Source: Eubacteriales bacterium
Lineage (GTDB): Bacteria; Bacillota; Clostridia; Saccharofermentanales; DTU023
NCBI GenBank assembly: GCA_030532065.1
Contig: JAUNLW010000001.1
Span: 430,132-494,131 of the forward strand
DNA length: 64,000 nucleotides
Direction: 5' to 3'
The notes under the pieces were generated by a model. That model made no database searches. It saw only the letters and a program-made list of their open reading frames with translations, and was not told the DNA's origin. Position 1 is the first letter of the stretch; each line of letters opens with the position of its first letter. Positions 18,901-26,257 of the stretch are shown here, one piece after another. A program made the position numbers and the translations under genes.

Positions 18901-19569
18901 CCGGCCGATAAGAGTAAAAAACGTCTGAGAATCCTCCAGGAAGAATTGCGTTCCATGCCGCAAGTCAATCACGCCGCGCCGGAAGACTATGCCGCGCTTA
19001 AAGAACGTTATGAACTCCTGCAAACGCAAAGAGCTGATGTTGAGGAGACTAGAAATCAACTCACGCAGGTCATTGAAGGCCTTGAAGATGCGATGCGTAA
19101 GCAATTTACGGAAGAACTTGCTGTAATAAATAAAGATTTCCAGGAATGCTTCGCTGCCCTCTTTTCAGGCGGCAGGGCAGAGCTTCAGGCCGGAGAAGGA
19201 GACCTTTTGACTTGTGATATTGAGATCAAGGCTCAACCACCCGGTAAACGCTTACAAAACCTGCGTCTTTTATCCGGTGGTGAGCGGGCTCTTACTGCCA
19301 TAGCCTTGATCTTCGCCATTTTCCGCCAGAGGCCGGCTCCTTTCTGCTTCTTAGATGAGGTAGACTCAGCCTTAGATGAGACAAATGTAATCCGTTTTGC
19401 AGAATTTATCCGTGGCTATACCGACACTACTCAGTTCATCGTAGTAACCCACCGCAAGGGAACTATGGAAGCCGCGGATAGACTTTACGGAGTTACCATG
19501 AAGGAAAGAGGCGTATCTGATATTCTGTCCCTGGAGCTGGCAGAAAGCGAGGCTTATGCCCAGGCTTAA
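15994..19569 (+). CDS. smc: Chromosome segregation protein SMC
   Basis: This 1191-residue ATPase is the core of bacterial condensin. Walker A (GPNGCGKSNVTDAVRW) is near the N-terminus. Two long coiled-coil arms rich in Glu, Gln, Lys and Leu flank a hinge at about residues 510-670 (LGPVAQLI to GGSMTGGQ). The C-terminal head holds the signature LSGGERALTAIALIFA and Walker B FCFLDEVDSALDETNV. The gene follows rnc by nine bases and leads into ftsY, a conserved Bacillota order. Confidence 0.97.
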   Translation: MYLQAIEIQGFKSFPKHQYIEFHPGVTAIVGPNGCGKSNVTDAVRWVLGEQSAKSMRGDKMEDVIFNGTDARKRMAYAEVSIHLNNADRSLERDQDLVVITRRYFRSGESEYLINQQNCRLKDIHLLLADTGIGKDGYSVIEQGRVDDILSERSEDRRKIFDEAAGIVKFKLRKTEAEQKLARTADSWQRLGDILQEMERQLKPLARQAEVAERYKQIYGEARNLDIYLSIAEISKEEDQTFERQEYQRQLEQDLTEIEKEREEVYQERQASLEQRQSSEETNEKLADAFREADRRLASLKEEEVQAAERLRYASARQTEIKIAQTDLEANSGNLEEKLTRREQHRSDLLERKQQLATALSAKEAEFAEYKARLDEAAKLKEAKTKQLSDLRQQLFDLRSSSFAKHSEDTQLAEREAELKLSIDKEEAYLKAQTTILSSKREALTQAQIEKAKLAEVLQLKAKELEAKAQSLRDSEKFLTEFALEVKHKQYQADTLRRLEENQEGYHQAVRSLSQAVENDPSLGEGLLGPVAQLIRVDKKYELAVEMALGGAIHNLVTDTAVTASRLIHWLNDTRSGRETFLPLDKIEYRRLSPGDLRWLNGMPGFLGCLSDFIEVPSELDRLAAYLGGRLVLAEDLDCAMRMAQRSGQSLRIVTLAGEIINPGGSMTGGQRKKALSGLLSRSQDIQKLEEEIQNITAKAKQLQSELTNKQAESKQLRASLQEDQQLLQEAELKLAGLAAEAKQEETLLTEHKSRKESLDADLRVLEERQAGVRSDQANLERQIDTLTTQENKLLEADSRSTDDSGATELEDLRNQIVDFKIQMASLEEALKGIEELQKQLLAEQEQRSTRALDLETESLKLSEETNQIQKRSSALATEKERWENELDRISAEQVKLREQKQSAVAAESKLFEQLEQINERLTVLNREKERYQAQTERIADKLNQEKNRLWEEYRLSYNQAKDLAKTLDPADKSKKRLRILQEELRSMPQVNHAAPEDYAALKERYELLQTQRADVEETRNQLTQVIEGLEDAMRKQFTEELAVINKDFQECFAALFSGGRAELQAGEGDLLTCDIEIKAQPPGKRLQNLRLLSGGERALTAIALIFAIFRQRPAPFCFLDEVDSALDETNVIRFAEFIRGYTDTTQFIVVTHRKGTMEAADRLYGVTMKERGVSDILSLELAESEAYAQA

Positions 19570-19620
19570 GCAACAAAAGCGTACTAAAACAAGAAAGTTA
19601 GCATAGAAAGGCTTGCATAC

Positions 19621-20553
19621 ATGGCAATTTTTGACAAATTTAAGAACGGTCTGGAAAAGACCCGCGATTTCTTTAGCCAGGGTTTTACTAAGATTACAGC
19701 GCAGTTCGGTCATTTCGATGAGGAAATGTTGGATGACCTGGAGATGCTTCTGGTCCAGGCTGATGTTGGCATGGAGACCGCTGGCGGACTAATTGACCAC
19801 ATCAAAGCCGAAATCAAGAAAACCGGCGATGACAAATCAGACACAGTGTTACGCAATTTGAAGACGGCCATGTTAGATGCTATCGGAAAGCCGGCCAGAT
19901 ATGAATTAGACCCAGACAAACTCAATGTTATTTTATTGGTGGGAGTAAATGGCACCGGCAAGACCACCACCGCCGGCAAATTAGCCTGGCGTTTCCATAA
20001 TCAAGGTGAGAAGGTGGTAATTGCTGCCGCGGATACCTTCCGGGCGGCCGCCATAGAACAGCTGGAAGTGTGGGCTGACCGGGCAGACGCAGACCTAGTC
20101 AAGAGTGAGCAAGGAAGTGATCCAGCTTCTGTAGTTTATAACGCCATCCAAGCCGCGAAAAGTCGACAAGCCAGCTGCCTGATCGTAGATACGGCAGGCA
20201 GACTGCATAACAAAAAGAACCTGATGGATGAGCTGGCAAAGATCCGACGCATCGTTAACCGAGAAGCCGAATCAGCTGTGGTAACCTGTTTACTGGTAAT
20301 TGACGCCACTACTGGACAAAATGCTCTGATGCAGGCTCATGCCTTTAATGAGGCTACGGATTTGGACGGCTTGATCATTACTAAGCTAGATGGTAACGCG
20401 AAGGGCGGTATAGCGCTTACAGTGGCACAGCAATCCTCTTTGCCTATTTATTTTGCCGGCTTGGGTGAACAAGTAGATGACCTGCAGGATTTTGACGCAA
20501 CCGCTTACGTAGATTCTCTGATCCCAGAGCATCTCTTCCACGAAAAGAAGTAA
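19621..20553 (+). CDS. ftsY: Signal recognition particle receptor FtsY
   Basis: This 310-residue SRP-type GTPase docks ribosome-SRP complexes at the membrane. The short N-terminal region lacks the long acidic A domain of E. coli FtsY, as usual in Gram-positives. The NG domain has G1 GVNGTGKTTTAGKLA, the DTFRAAAIEQL motif, G3 DTAGR and TKLDGNAKGG. It forms a functional pair with Ffh, encoded 0.5 kb downstream. Confidence 0.96.
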   Translation: MAIFDKFKNGLEKTRDFFSQGFTKITAQFGHFDEEMLDDLEMLLVQADVGMETAGGLIDHIKAEIKKTGDDKSDTVLRNLKTAMLDAIGKPARYELDPDKLNVILLVGVNGTGKTTTAGKLAWRFHNQGEKVVIAAADTFRAAAIEQLEVWADRADADLVKSEQGSDPASVVYNAIQAAKSRQASCLIVDTAGRLHNKKNLMDELAKIRRIVNREAESAVVTCLLVIDATTGQNALMQAHAFNEATDLDGLIITKLDGNAKGGIALTVAQQSSLPIYFAGLGEQVDDLQDFDATAYVDSLIPEHLFHEKK

Positions 20554-20588
20554 GTTGCTACAGGTCTCTGAACTGTAAAGTAAACTAC

Positions 20589-20617
20589 TTGACAGAGCTC
20601 TGAGCTTAGCTTATACT
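20589..20617 (+). promoter_or_regulatory. Consensus sigma-A promoter directly abutting ylxM
   Basis: TTGACA (20589-20594), 17-base spacer, TATACT (20612-20617). Only seven bases separate the -10 box from the ATG at 20625, so transcription should begin at or next to the start codon. Confidence 0.75.
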
Positions 20618-20624
20618 CAGCAGC

Positions 20625-20969
20625 ATGACTTTTGATTGGACAGATATTGCTGTAATTGAGGCCTATGCCAGTTTGTTTGAGCACTACGCGCCGCTCTTGT
20701 CAGAGAGGCAAAGAGAGGTGCTGACATCTTTTTTGCTGGATGACCTCAGCCTGGCGGAAATTGCGGAGAATCTACAAATCTCCCGTCAAGCAGTACATGA
20801 GCATCTAATCAAAGGCTGCCAGGAATTGGATGCGATTGAAGCTAAGCTGGGGTGGTGTCATAAATGGCAAGACTTGCGCCAGTATTTAAACGAGCTGGAG
20901 ACAAAATATAAAGGTCAAGTAGTAGTAACTGACCTAAATGTATTAAAGCAAAAATTAGATAGAATGTAG
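20625..20969 (+). CDS. ylxM: YlxM-family helix-turn-helix protein (SRP-associated)
   Basis: This 114-residue protein belongs to the YlxM/UPF0122 family. It has a sigma-70 region 4-like helix-turn-helix (LSERQREVLTSF, then LAEIAENLQISRQAVHEHL). Family members are encoded just upstream of ffh, and the streptococcal one modulates SRP GTPase activity. No ribosome binding site is present, and a near-consensus promoter ends seven bases before the ATG, so the mRNA is probably leaderless. ffh starts 69 bases downstream. Confidence 0.9.
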   Translation: MTFDWTDIAVIEAYASLFEHYAPLLSERQREVLTSFLLDDLSLAEIAENLQISRQAVHEHLIKGCQELDAIEAKLGWCHKWQDLRQYLNELETKYKGQVVVTDLNVLKQKLDRM

Positions 20970-21038
20970 TTCCTGGTAATGCCGGGGCAAGAGACGGTCC
21001 AGCTATAGTGGCCGGAGTAAAGAGAGAAAGATAAGCCA

Positions 21039-22379
21039 ATGTTTTCTAGTTTGAGCGATAAATTATCGAATATTACCCGCAAAATGCGTGGCCAAGGCAG
21101 AATCAGTGAAGCTGACCTCAAAGAGATAATGCGTGAGATCCGCCTTGCTCTCCTGGAGGCTGACGTCAACTATCAGGTAGTTAAGGATTTTACTAAGGAA
21201 ATCTCTTCCAAAGCCAAAGGCGCAGAAGTCATGCAAAGCCTTACGCCGGGTAACCAGGTGGTTAAAATCGTCCGCGATGAGCTGATCGAAATCCTGGGAT
21301 CGGAACAGGAAAAATTGGCAGTCGACCCTTCCGGCTTTACTAAGATCATTATTTATGGCCTGCAAGGTGCTGGTAAAACTACTACCTCTGCCAAATTAGC
21401 CAAATATCTTAAGGATAAGGGCAAGAAACCCTTCCTGGTCTCAGTTGACGTACACCGTCCCGCCGCTCAGGAACAGCTCAAAGTCTTAGCTGATTCCATA
21501 GGTGTACCGGTCTACATTGAGCCAGACAACCCTTCAGCTGTAGATATCGTCAGAAAAGCTGAAGAAATGGCCAGATATCTGCTCTGTGATACTTTCATCG
21601 TAGATACCGCCGGCCGTATGACCATAGACGAAGAAATGATGAATGAGCTGGCAGAGGTTAACGCGGCAGTACAACCTCATGAGCGTCTGCTGGTAGTGGA
21701 CGCCATGATCGGTCAGGAAGCGGTCAATGTCGCCTTGGAATTTGACAAAAAGATCGGCCTGGACGGCTTTATCATGACTAAGCTGGATGGTGATGCCAGA
21801 GGTGGTGCCGCTCTTTCTATTCGTAAGATCACCGGCAAGCCAATAAAAATGATTGGTATTGGCGAGAAGATTGAGGATTTTGATGCCTTTTATCCTGATC
21901 GTATGGCTTCAAGAATTCTCGGCATGGGTGACGTCCTCAGCCTGATCGAAAAAGCCGAACAGCAACTAGATGAAGAACTGGCACAGAAGTCCTACGAACG
22001 GATGCGGAAAAACCAGTTTACTCTGGATGACTTACTGGATCAGTTCCTGCAGATTGGCAAAATGGGCGGCATGGAAAAAATAATGACGATGTTGCCGGGA
22101 TCTAACCGCGTAGATCCTTCCATGGTTGACGATAGCATGATCGACAAAAATATCGCTATCATCCGCTCTATGACATCCAGGGAACGTCATTCCTATAAAC
22201 TATTGAATGCTAGTCGCCGCAAGAGAATTGCCGCCGGTTCCGGCACCTCAGTACAAGAAGTAAACCAACTGATTAGACAATTCGAGCAAATGCAGCAAAT
22301 GATGAAGCAAATGAAAGGTATGTCCAAAGGACAGAAACGTAAGTTGGGCCGGATGTTTGGCCAGAATTTACCTTTTTGA
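21039..22379 (+). CDS. ffh: Signal recognition particle protein Ffh
   Basis: This 446-residue GTPase binds signal sequences and 4.5S RNA. The NG domain has G1 GLQGAGKTTTSAKLA, the DVHRPAAQEQL motif, DTAGR and TKLDGDARGG. The C-terminal M domain is Met-rich (residues 300-446), including the RNA-binding stretch SRRKRIAAGSGTSVQEVNQL and the tail FEQMQQMMKQMKGMSKGQKRK. It heads the ffh-rpsP-khpA-rimM-trmD run. Confidence 0.97.
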   Translation: MFSSLSDKLSNITRKMRGQGRISEADLKEIMREIRLALLEADVNYQVVKDFTKEISSKAKGAEVMQSLTPGNQVVKIVRDELIEILGSEQEKLAVDPSGFTKIIIYGLQGAGKTTTSAKLAKYLKDKGKKPFLVSVDVHRPAAQEQLKVLADSIGVPVYIEPDNPSAVDIVRKAEEMARYLLCDTFIVDTAGRMTIDEEMMNELAEVNAAVQPHERLLVVDAMIGQEAVNVALEFDKKIGLDGFIMTKLDGDARGGAALSIRKITGKPIKMIGIGEKIEDFDAFYPDRMASRILGMGDVLSLIEKAEQQLDEELAQKSYERMRKNQFTLDDLLDQFLQIGKMGGMEKIMTMLPGSNRVDPSMVDDSMIDKNIAIIRSMTSRERHSYKLLNASRRKRIAAGSGTSVQEVNQLIRQFEQMQQMMKQMKGMSKGQKRKLGRMFGQNLPF

Positions 22380-22422
22380 CTTTAGATTATAAATGATTGG
22401 TCCATGATAGGAGGAAAAATAC

Positions 22423-22686
22423 ATGGCAGTAAAAATTCGTTTAAAACGCACTGGTAAGAAGAAACAACCTCACTACAGAGTCGTAATAGCTGACTCTCGT
22501 TCTCCGAGAGATGGCCGTTTTATTGAAGAAATCGGTTATTACAACCCTCGCGTAGAGCCTGCTGAAGTGAGAATCGATCTGGAAAAGGCTAACGACTGGA
22601 TCTCTAAAGGTGCCCAACCCACAGAAACCGTGCGTAAGCTCTTGAAGATTCAAGCCGAAAAAGCTCAAACCGAAGCAGATAACTAA
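22423..22686 (+). CDS. rpsP: Ribosomal protein bS16
   Basis: This 87-residue small-subunit protein starts with the conserved [17 protein letters not shown] and [17 protein letters not shown] segments. A strong ribosome binding site (TAGGAGG) precedes the ATG. It occupies its usual place between ffh and khpA. Confidence 0.97.
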   Translation: MAVKIRLKRTGKKKQPHYRVVIADSRSPRDGRFIEEIGYYNPRVEPAEVRIDLEKANDWISKGAQPTETVRKLLKIQAEKAQTEADN

Positions 22687-22697
22687 GTGGTATCACT

Positions 22698-22928
22698 ATG
22701 GACGAGTTACTCTCAATCCTAGTTGAGCCCCTAGTCGCTCATCCCGAAGATATTGACATCCAGGAGATCGCCGGCAATAATGCCACCATTCTCGAATTGC
22801 GTGTCAACCCTGAAGATATGGGTCGTGTAATTGGTAAGGGCGGCAAGCGCGCTCATGCTATCCGCTCAATCATGAAGGCTAAAGGCAATGTAATGGGTGA
22901 GCGTATCCTCTTGGATATCGTAGATTAG
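22698..22928 (+). CDS. khpA: KH-domain RNA-binding protein KhpA
   Basis: This 76-residue protein is a single KH domain with the GxxG loop (GRVIGKGGKRAHAIR, about residues 43-57). KhpA (YlqC) pairs with KhpB in Gram-positives to bind RNA and influence cell division genes. It lies 11 bases after rpsP and 11 before rimM, the standard order. Confidence 0.93.
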   Translation: MDELLSILVEPLVAHPEDIDIQEIAGNNATILELRVNPEDMGRVIGKGGKRAHAIRSIMKAKGNVMGERILLDIVD

Positions 22929-22939
22929 GTTGACCCACC

Positions 22940-23464
22940 ATGCTGGAACGACTGGTATCCGGTCAGTTTTTGCGACCTCATGGTCTAAAAGGCGAGATCG
23001 GTCTAAATCCTTATGCCAGTTCTCTGGAACGTTACCTGTCCCTCAAAGTCTGCTATGCAGAAAACAGCGAGGGTCAGGTTTTGTCTACTTTGGAAGTAGT
23101 TGGAGTACGTCTGGAGCACGATAAAGTCTATCTGCGCTTTAAAGGACTTGAAGACCGTGACGCTGTAGCCAAGCTTACCAATCTCTATCTGGCGGTCGAC
23201 CGATCTGTAGCCGCCCCGCTAGCTAAGAACACCTATTACGTAGCGGATATTTTGGGATGTAGGGCAGTGGCCGAGCCCTATGGGGATCTGGGAGTGGTAA
23301 AAGAGGTTCTGCTATCTTCACCGCAACCTGTGTTGCGGCTGCATAAACGGGGAGAAGAAGACCTATACGTGCCCTTTTTTAAAGAAACCAAGCTGCGAGT
23401 AGATTTGGCGGAGCAAACGATCTATTTACGTCTGCCTGAAGGCCTATATGAGATCTATCGCTAG
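22940..23464 (+). CDS. rimM: Ribosome maturation factor RimM
   Basis: This 174-residue protein helps assemble the 30S head by binding S19. The N-terminal domain opens with the usual GQFLRPHGLKGEIGLNPY segment, and the C-terminal PRC barrel includes YYVADILGCRAV and ending motifs around YVPFFKET. It is followed by trmD after 13 bases, as in most bacteria. Confidence 0.94.
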   Translation: MLERLVSGQFLRPHGLKGEIGLNPYASSLERYLSLKVCYAENSEGQVLSTLEVVGVRLEHDKVYLRFKGLEDRDAVAKLTNLYLAVDRSVAAPLAKNTYYVADILGCRAVAEPYGDLGVVKEVLLSSPQPVLRLHKRGEEDLYVPFFKETKLRVDLAEQTIYLRLPEGLYEIYR

Positions 23465-23477
23465 TGGAGACTAGCAA

Positions 23478-24233
23478 ATGCGTTTTAGTGCACTGAGTCT
23501 GTTTCCGGAGCAAATACGTGCCGGACTGGAATGGTCTATAACTCAAAGGGCTTTACAACAAGAACTCTTTGAGCTTTATTATGGGCAAATCAGAGACTTT
23601 GCTATTAACGATTATGGACAGGTAGACGATAAACTATATGCGGGTGGAGTGGGTATGTTGCTAATGCCGGAGCCCATCTACCAAAGTGTAGATGCTGCCA
23701 GGGCAGCCTTTAACAGCAGCTGGTCCGATAATGATAATGCTGTTCCCAAAGAAAAACTTATCTATATGTCTCCACGTGGCAGAGTACTGGATCAAGTCTA
23801 TGCGCGTTCTTTACTTGATTATGACCACGTCATCATCTTATCTGGCCACTATGAGGGTGTGGATCAGCGTGTATTGGATCAATGCGGTTTTGAGGAGCTT
23901 TCCGTAGGCGACTATGTGCTAACCGGCGGTGAACTGGCCACCTGTGTCCTCATAGACTGCGTTATCCGCATGATCCCCGGTGTCTTACCGTCGGAAGAAG
24001 CTTGGCAAGGAGAATCTCACGCGTCCGGCTTTTTAGAGGAAAATCAGTATACCCGACCTGCAAGCTGGAGAGATTCACAGGTGCCAGAAGTTTTAATCTC
24101 CGGTCATCAAGCCAAAATAGAAGCATATAGACAGGCTTCACGTATCGCCAACACTCTCCGAAACAGGCCTGATCTCTTGGCGAATAAAATCTTAAGTGAA
24201 GAGGAGTGGTTTAATTTTTTGGAGCAGCTCTAA
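23478..24233 (+). CDS. trmD: tRNA (guanine-N1)-methyltransferase TrmD
   Basis: This 251-residue SPOUT enzyme methylates G37 of tRNAs. Conserved segments include YAGGVGMLLMPEP, LSGHYEGVDQRVLDQ and the trefoil-knot loop LSVGDYVLTGGELA. The gene ends the rpsP operon here with a strong terminator. rplS, its normal next neighbour, is 9 kb away. Confidence 0.97.
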   Translation: MRFSALSLFPEQIRAGLEWSITQRALQQELFELYYGQIRDFAINDYGQVDDKLYAGGVGMLLMPEPIYQSVDAARAAFNSSWSDNDNAVPKEKLIYMSPRGRVLDQVYARSLLDYDHVIILSGHYEGVDQRVLDQCGFEELSVGDYVLTGGELATCVLIDCVIRMIPGVLPSEEAWQGESHASGFLEENQYTRPASWRDSQVPEVLISGHQAKIEAYRQASRIANTLRNRPDLLANKILSEEEWFNFLEQL

Positions 24234-24259
24234 AGTTTTATTTGGATGATTCTGATAGT

Positions 24260-24296
24260 GAAAAAGCCGGTGTGGAAAATTCACACCGGCTTTTTC
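24260..24296. terminator. Bidirectional terminator after trmD
   Basis: GAAAAAGCCGGTGTG (24260-24274) is the exact inverse complement of 24282-24296, with a 7-base loop. A/T runs flank both sides, so it can stop trmD transcripts from the left and the minus-strand gene at 24331 from the right. Confidence 0.9.
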
Positions 24297-24330
24297 AACC
24301 TGTAAGGACTTTCGCCCAGTACGTCATAAA

Positions 24331-24936
24331 CTAGCGAACTTTACGCAAAATCAAGAGCAGGAAAGCAGGAGCTAAGCTTACAGCTAAGGGAGAGGCTACA
24401 GAAGTAGCTACCAACTCAGTAGTCGGCTTAGCGTCCATAGGTTTTTGTTCTGGCTCAGCTTCAGCAGTCTTTGCGGGAGCGGTAGGAGCATATAAAGGTG
24501 CAGCTTCAACCTCTTCGTCTTCCTTAGGAGGAGGAGCGGGAGCATACAGGGAATCAGCAGGCTGTTCAGCTGCTTGTTGCGCAGGAGCTGCTTGATCAGT
24601 ATTTTTGCTGCCTAAGACTGTAACTATGCTGGTGCCAGTTGTTCTTATGGTAGCATTTCTTTCTAAAACAATAAGGACAGTTACTTCATAGACGCCGGGG
24701 ACATTCGTGTCTAAAGCTTCCAGATTATTTCCGGCTTCATCTACAACCTTAATTAAGGTTATGGTGAACTGATTGTCTTTGAGAAATTCGAGGCTTCCAG
24801 CACCGCTAGGCCATTCTTGGATCAGGTTTACCGCACCTGCAAAACCTTGTTTATTTAGTAACATTTTAGGCGAGAAGTTAGCACCTTGGTTAAGGGTTAG
24901 TGCTTCTTTCATCCGAGCTTCGAGATATACTTTCAT
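24331..24936 (-). CDS. Truncated cell-surface protein fragment with C-terminal membrane anchor
   Basis: I do not recognise a specific family. The 201 residues look like the C-terminal end of a larger wall protein. A stretch near residues 70-110 (DTNVPGVYEVTVLIVLE and TSIVTVLG) resembles a bacterial Ig-like beta domain. It is followed by a Pro/Ala/Glu-rich spacer (APAPPPKEDEEVEAAPLYAP) and a final hydrophobic helix with a basic tail (LAPAFLLLILRKVR), as in surface anchors. There is no signal peptide at the proposed ATG, and the frame stays open upstream of it, overlapping a hydrolase remnant. It is probably a decayed gene end brought here by rearrangement. Confidence 0.45.
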   Translation of the reverse strand: MKVYLEARMKEALTLNQGANFSPKMLLNKQGFAGAVNLIQEWPSGAGSLEFLKDNQFTITLIKVVDEAGNNLEALDTNVPGVYEVTVLIVLERNATIRTTGTSIVTVLGSKNTDQAAPAQQAAEQPADSLYAPAPPPKEDEEVEAAPLYAPTAPAKTAEAEPEQKPMDAKPTTELVATSVASPLAVSLAPAFLLLILRKVR

Positions 24937-25115
24937 CTCACCCTGCGCTTTAACGTCCAGTAGAAAATCGCTAAAGCACTTGCATAAGTACAGACACTGT
25001 AGGCTCCCCAGCTATGGCCGAAAAGGAAAAGAGGAAGATTCTTAGCAAAATCCTGTTTCTGAACAAAAGAAATGGCATGGTCAAGGTCGATCACCCCAAA
25101 CTCTAAGCTCAACAA
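24933..25115 (-). pseudogene. Remnant of an alpha/beta hydrolase
   Basis: About 45 residues match the central part of a serine hydrolase: DLDHAISFVQKQ followed by LPLFLFGHSWGAYSV, where GHSWG is a nucleophile elbow. The N-terminal beta strands, the oxyanion region and the whole C-terminal half with catalytic Asp and His are missing. The homology ends near 24985 and the frame then closes by running into the surface-protein fragment. This is a broken gene, unrelated in detail to the intact hydrolase at 25192-26076. Confidence 0.55.
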
Positions 25116-25150
25116 GAAAGCCGCCTCGCTTATATGGAGACGGCTTCTTG
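25113..25150. repeat. Strong hairpin at the broken end of the hydrolase remnant
   Basis: CAAGAA (25113-25118) plus GCCG (25120-25123) pair with CGGC (25141-25144) plus TTCTTG (25145-25150), with one bulged base. CTC/GAG extends the stem inward. It lies 42 bases past the stop of the intact hydrolase gene (minus strand) and could end its transcript, though no T-run follows. Confidence 0.5.
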
Positions 25151-25191
25151 CTCAATGAGCATAATTTTTGAGAAAGGGTTAATCTAAAGAA

Positions 25192-26076
25192 TTAGTCTTC
25201 AGAAATGAATTTGAGAATTTCTTCGCGGGTCTTCTGGTAGTAATCCTTTTCCAGATACATGGCGTGTCCAGCACCGTGTAAGTGCAAGAGTTTTGAACTT
25301 TCAGGAAGCTCTTTGACGGCCTGATAGCAGCGATCGATGTTTACATAGAAGTCATTATCGCCGGTAATGATGAGAACGGGTACTTTAACTGCTTTGGTAT
25401 CAATTAACCAGCCATCACCGATTTCCATAATCTCTTTTGCGCCGCCATTAGGACGTCCGTGGCCGGCGTCTTGAGCATAGGTATTATTAACCCAAAGTCC
25501 GTGTAATTCTGGTTCAACAGTGTCAAAGTCCGTTTCTAATTCGTTAGTACCAGGGATGTGCTGCCAAACACGAATTACATAACCGTAATTCAAATCAGAG
25601 AAAGGTTCGGTCATAGGCACAGGATCGAAGGCACCACCAAAGCAGGGTCCAAGCCAGACTACTTTATGAAGCAGGTCGGGTCTCTGAGAAGCTACTTTCG
25701 CGGTGGTCATTGTTCCCCAAGACCAGCCTAAGAGATCACACTTTTCAACGCCTTGTAATTTGCAGATTTTTTCCAAGGCATAAATTTGATCTTCAGCCGC
25801 GTTCTGTGTAGTAACATCCCATCCATTCTCATATTTCTCAGATTTACCATAACCGCCTAAGTCAAGGCGCCAAACGGTATAGCCATTCTTGGCAAAGTAT
25901 TCACATACGCTGTAATCTTTGTATTTTATATCAAAGACATGCTGCGTATATGTCAGACCATGCACCATAAGGATGTTTTTGTGTTGCCAGCTAGCAGGGC
26001 AGTCGAATTTGGTTAGATACAGCATTTTGCCGTTATCTTCTCTTTTCAGATCAACTACTTCACAATTGTAACGCAT
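25192..26076 (-). CDS. Alpha/beta hydrolase of the reductase island
   Basis: This 294-residue protein is a complete alpha/beta hydrolase. The oxyanion segment is MVHGLTYTQH, the nucleophile Ser sits in GWSWGT (about residue 125), the acid is in ITGDNDFYV and the His in GAGHAMYLE. Such enzymes cleave esters, amides, thioesters or C-C bonds; nothing here fixes the substrate. No signal peptide is present, so it acts in the cytoplasm. The start at 26076 follows AAGGAG; the in-frame ATGs upstream lack a site. It lies last in a minus-strand arm with the oxidoreductase and permease genes, but a 180-base gap with a TATAAT box and repeats suggests its own promoter. Confidence 0.88.
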   Translation of the reverse strand: MRYNCEVVDLKREDNGKMLYLTKFDCPASWQHKNILMVHGLTYTQHVFDIKYKDYSVCEYFAKNGYTVWRLDLGGYGKSEKYENGWDVTTQNAAEDQIYALEKICKLQGVEKCDLLGWSWGTMTTAKVASQRPDLLHKVVWLGPCFGGAFDPVPMTEPFSDLNYGYVIRVWQHIPGTNELETDFDTVEPELHGLWVNNTYAQDAGHGRPNGGAKEIMEIGDGWLIDTKAVKVPVLIITGDNDFYVNIDRCYQAVKELPESSKLLHLHGAGHAMYLEKDYYQKTREEILKFISED

Positions 26077-26162
26077 TAGTTTTCTCCTTCTAATTCTACA
26101 AATCATTGAGTGTTCCATTTAACTCTGCTTTGTAGTAGATGCGTTAAGCCTATTACTGACTG

Positions 26163-26168
26163 ATTATA
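26163..26168 (-). promoter_or_regulatory. -10 box for the island hydrolase gene
   Basis: TATAAT on the minus strand, 87 bases before the hydrolase start. No good -35 lies at the right distance; instead the two 13-bp repeats occupy that region, which fits an activator-dependent promoter. Confidence 0.4.
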
Positions 26169-26189
26169 AAATAAACCTGCACTCTCTGA

Positions 26190-26230
26190 AATTGTTTAGA
26201 ATTTGCACAAAACTTAGAATTGTTTAGAAT
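26190..26230. repeat. Two perfect 13-bp direct repeats upstream of the hydrolase gene
   Basis: AATTGTTTAGAAT occurs at 26190-26202 and again at 26218-26230, with a 28-base period. They lie just upstream of the minus-strand TATAAT box and are likely regulator-binding sites. Confidence 0.6.
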
Positions 26231-26257
26231 AAGTATTAGTGATTATGCCAGCCGAGA

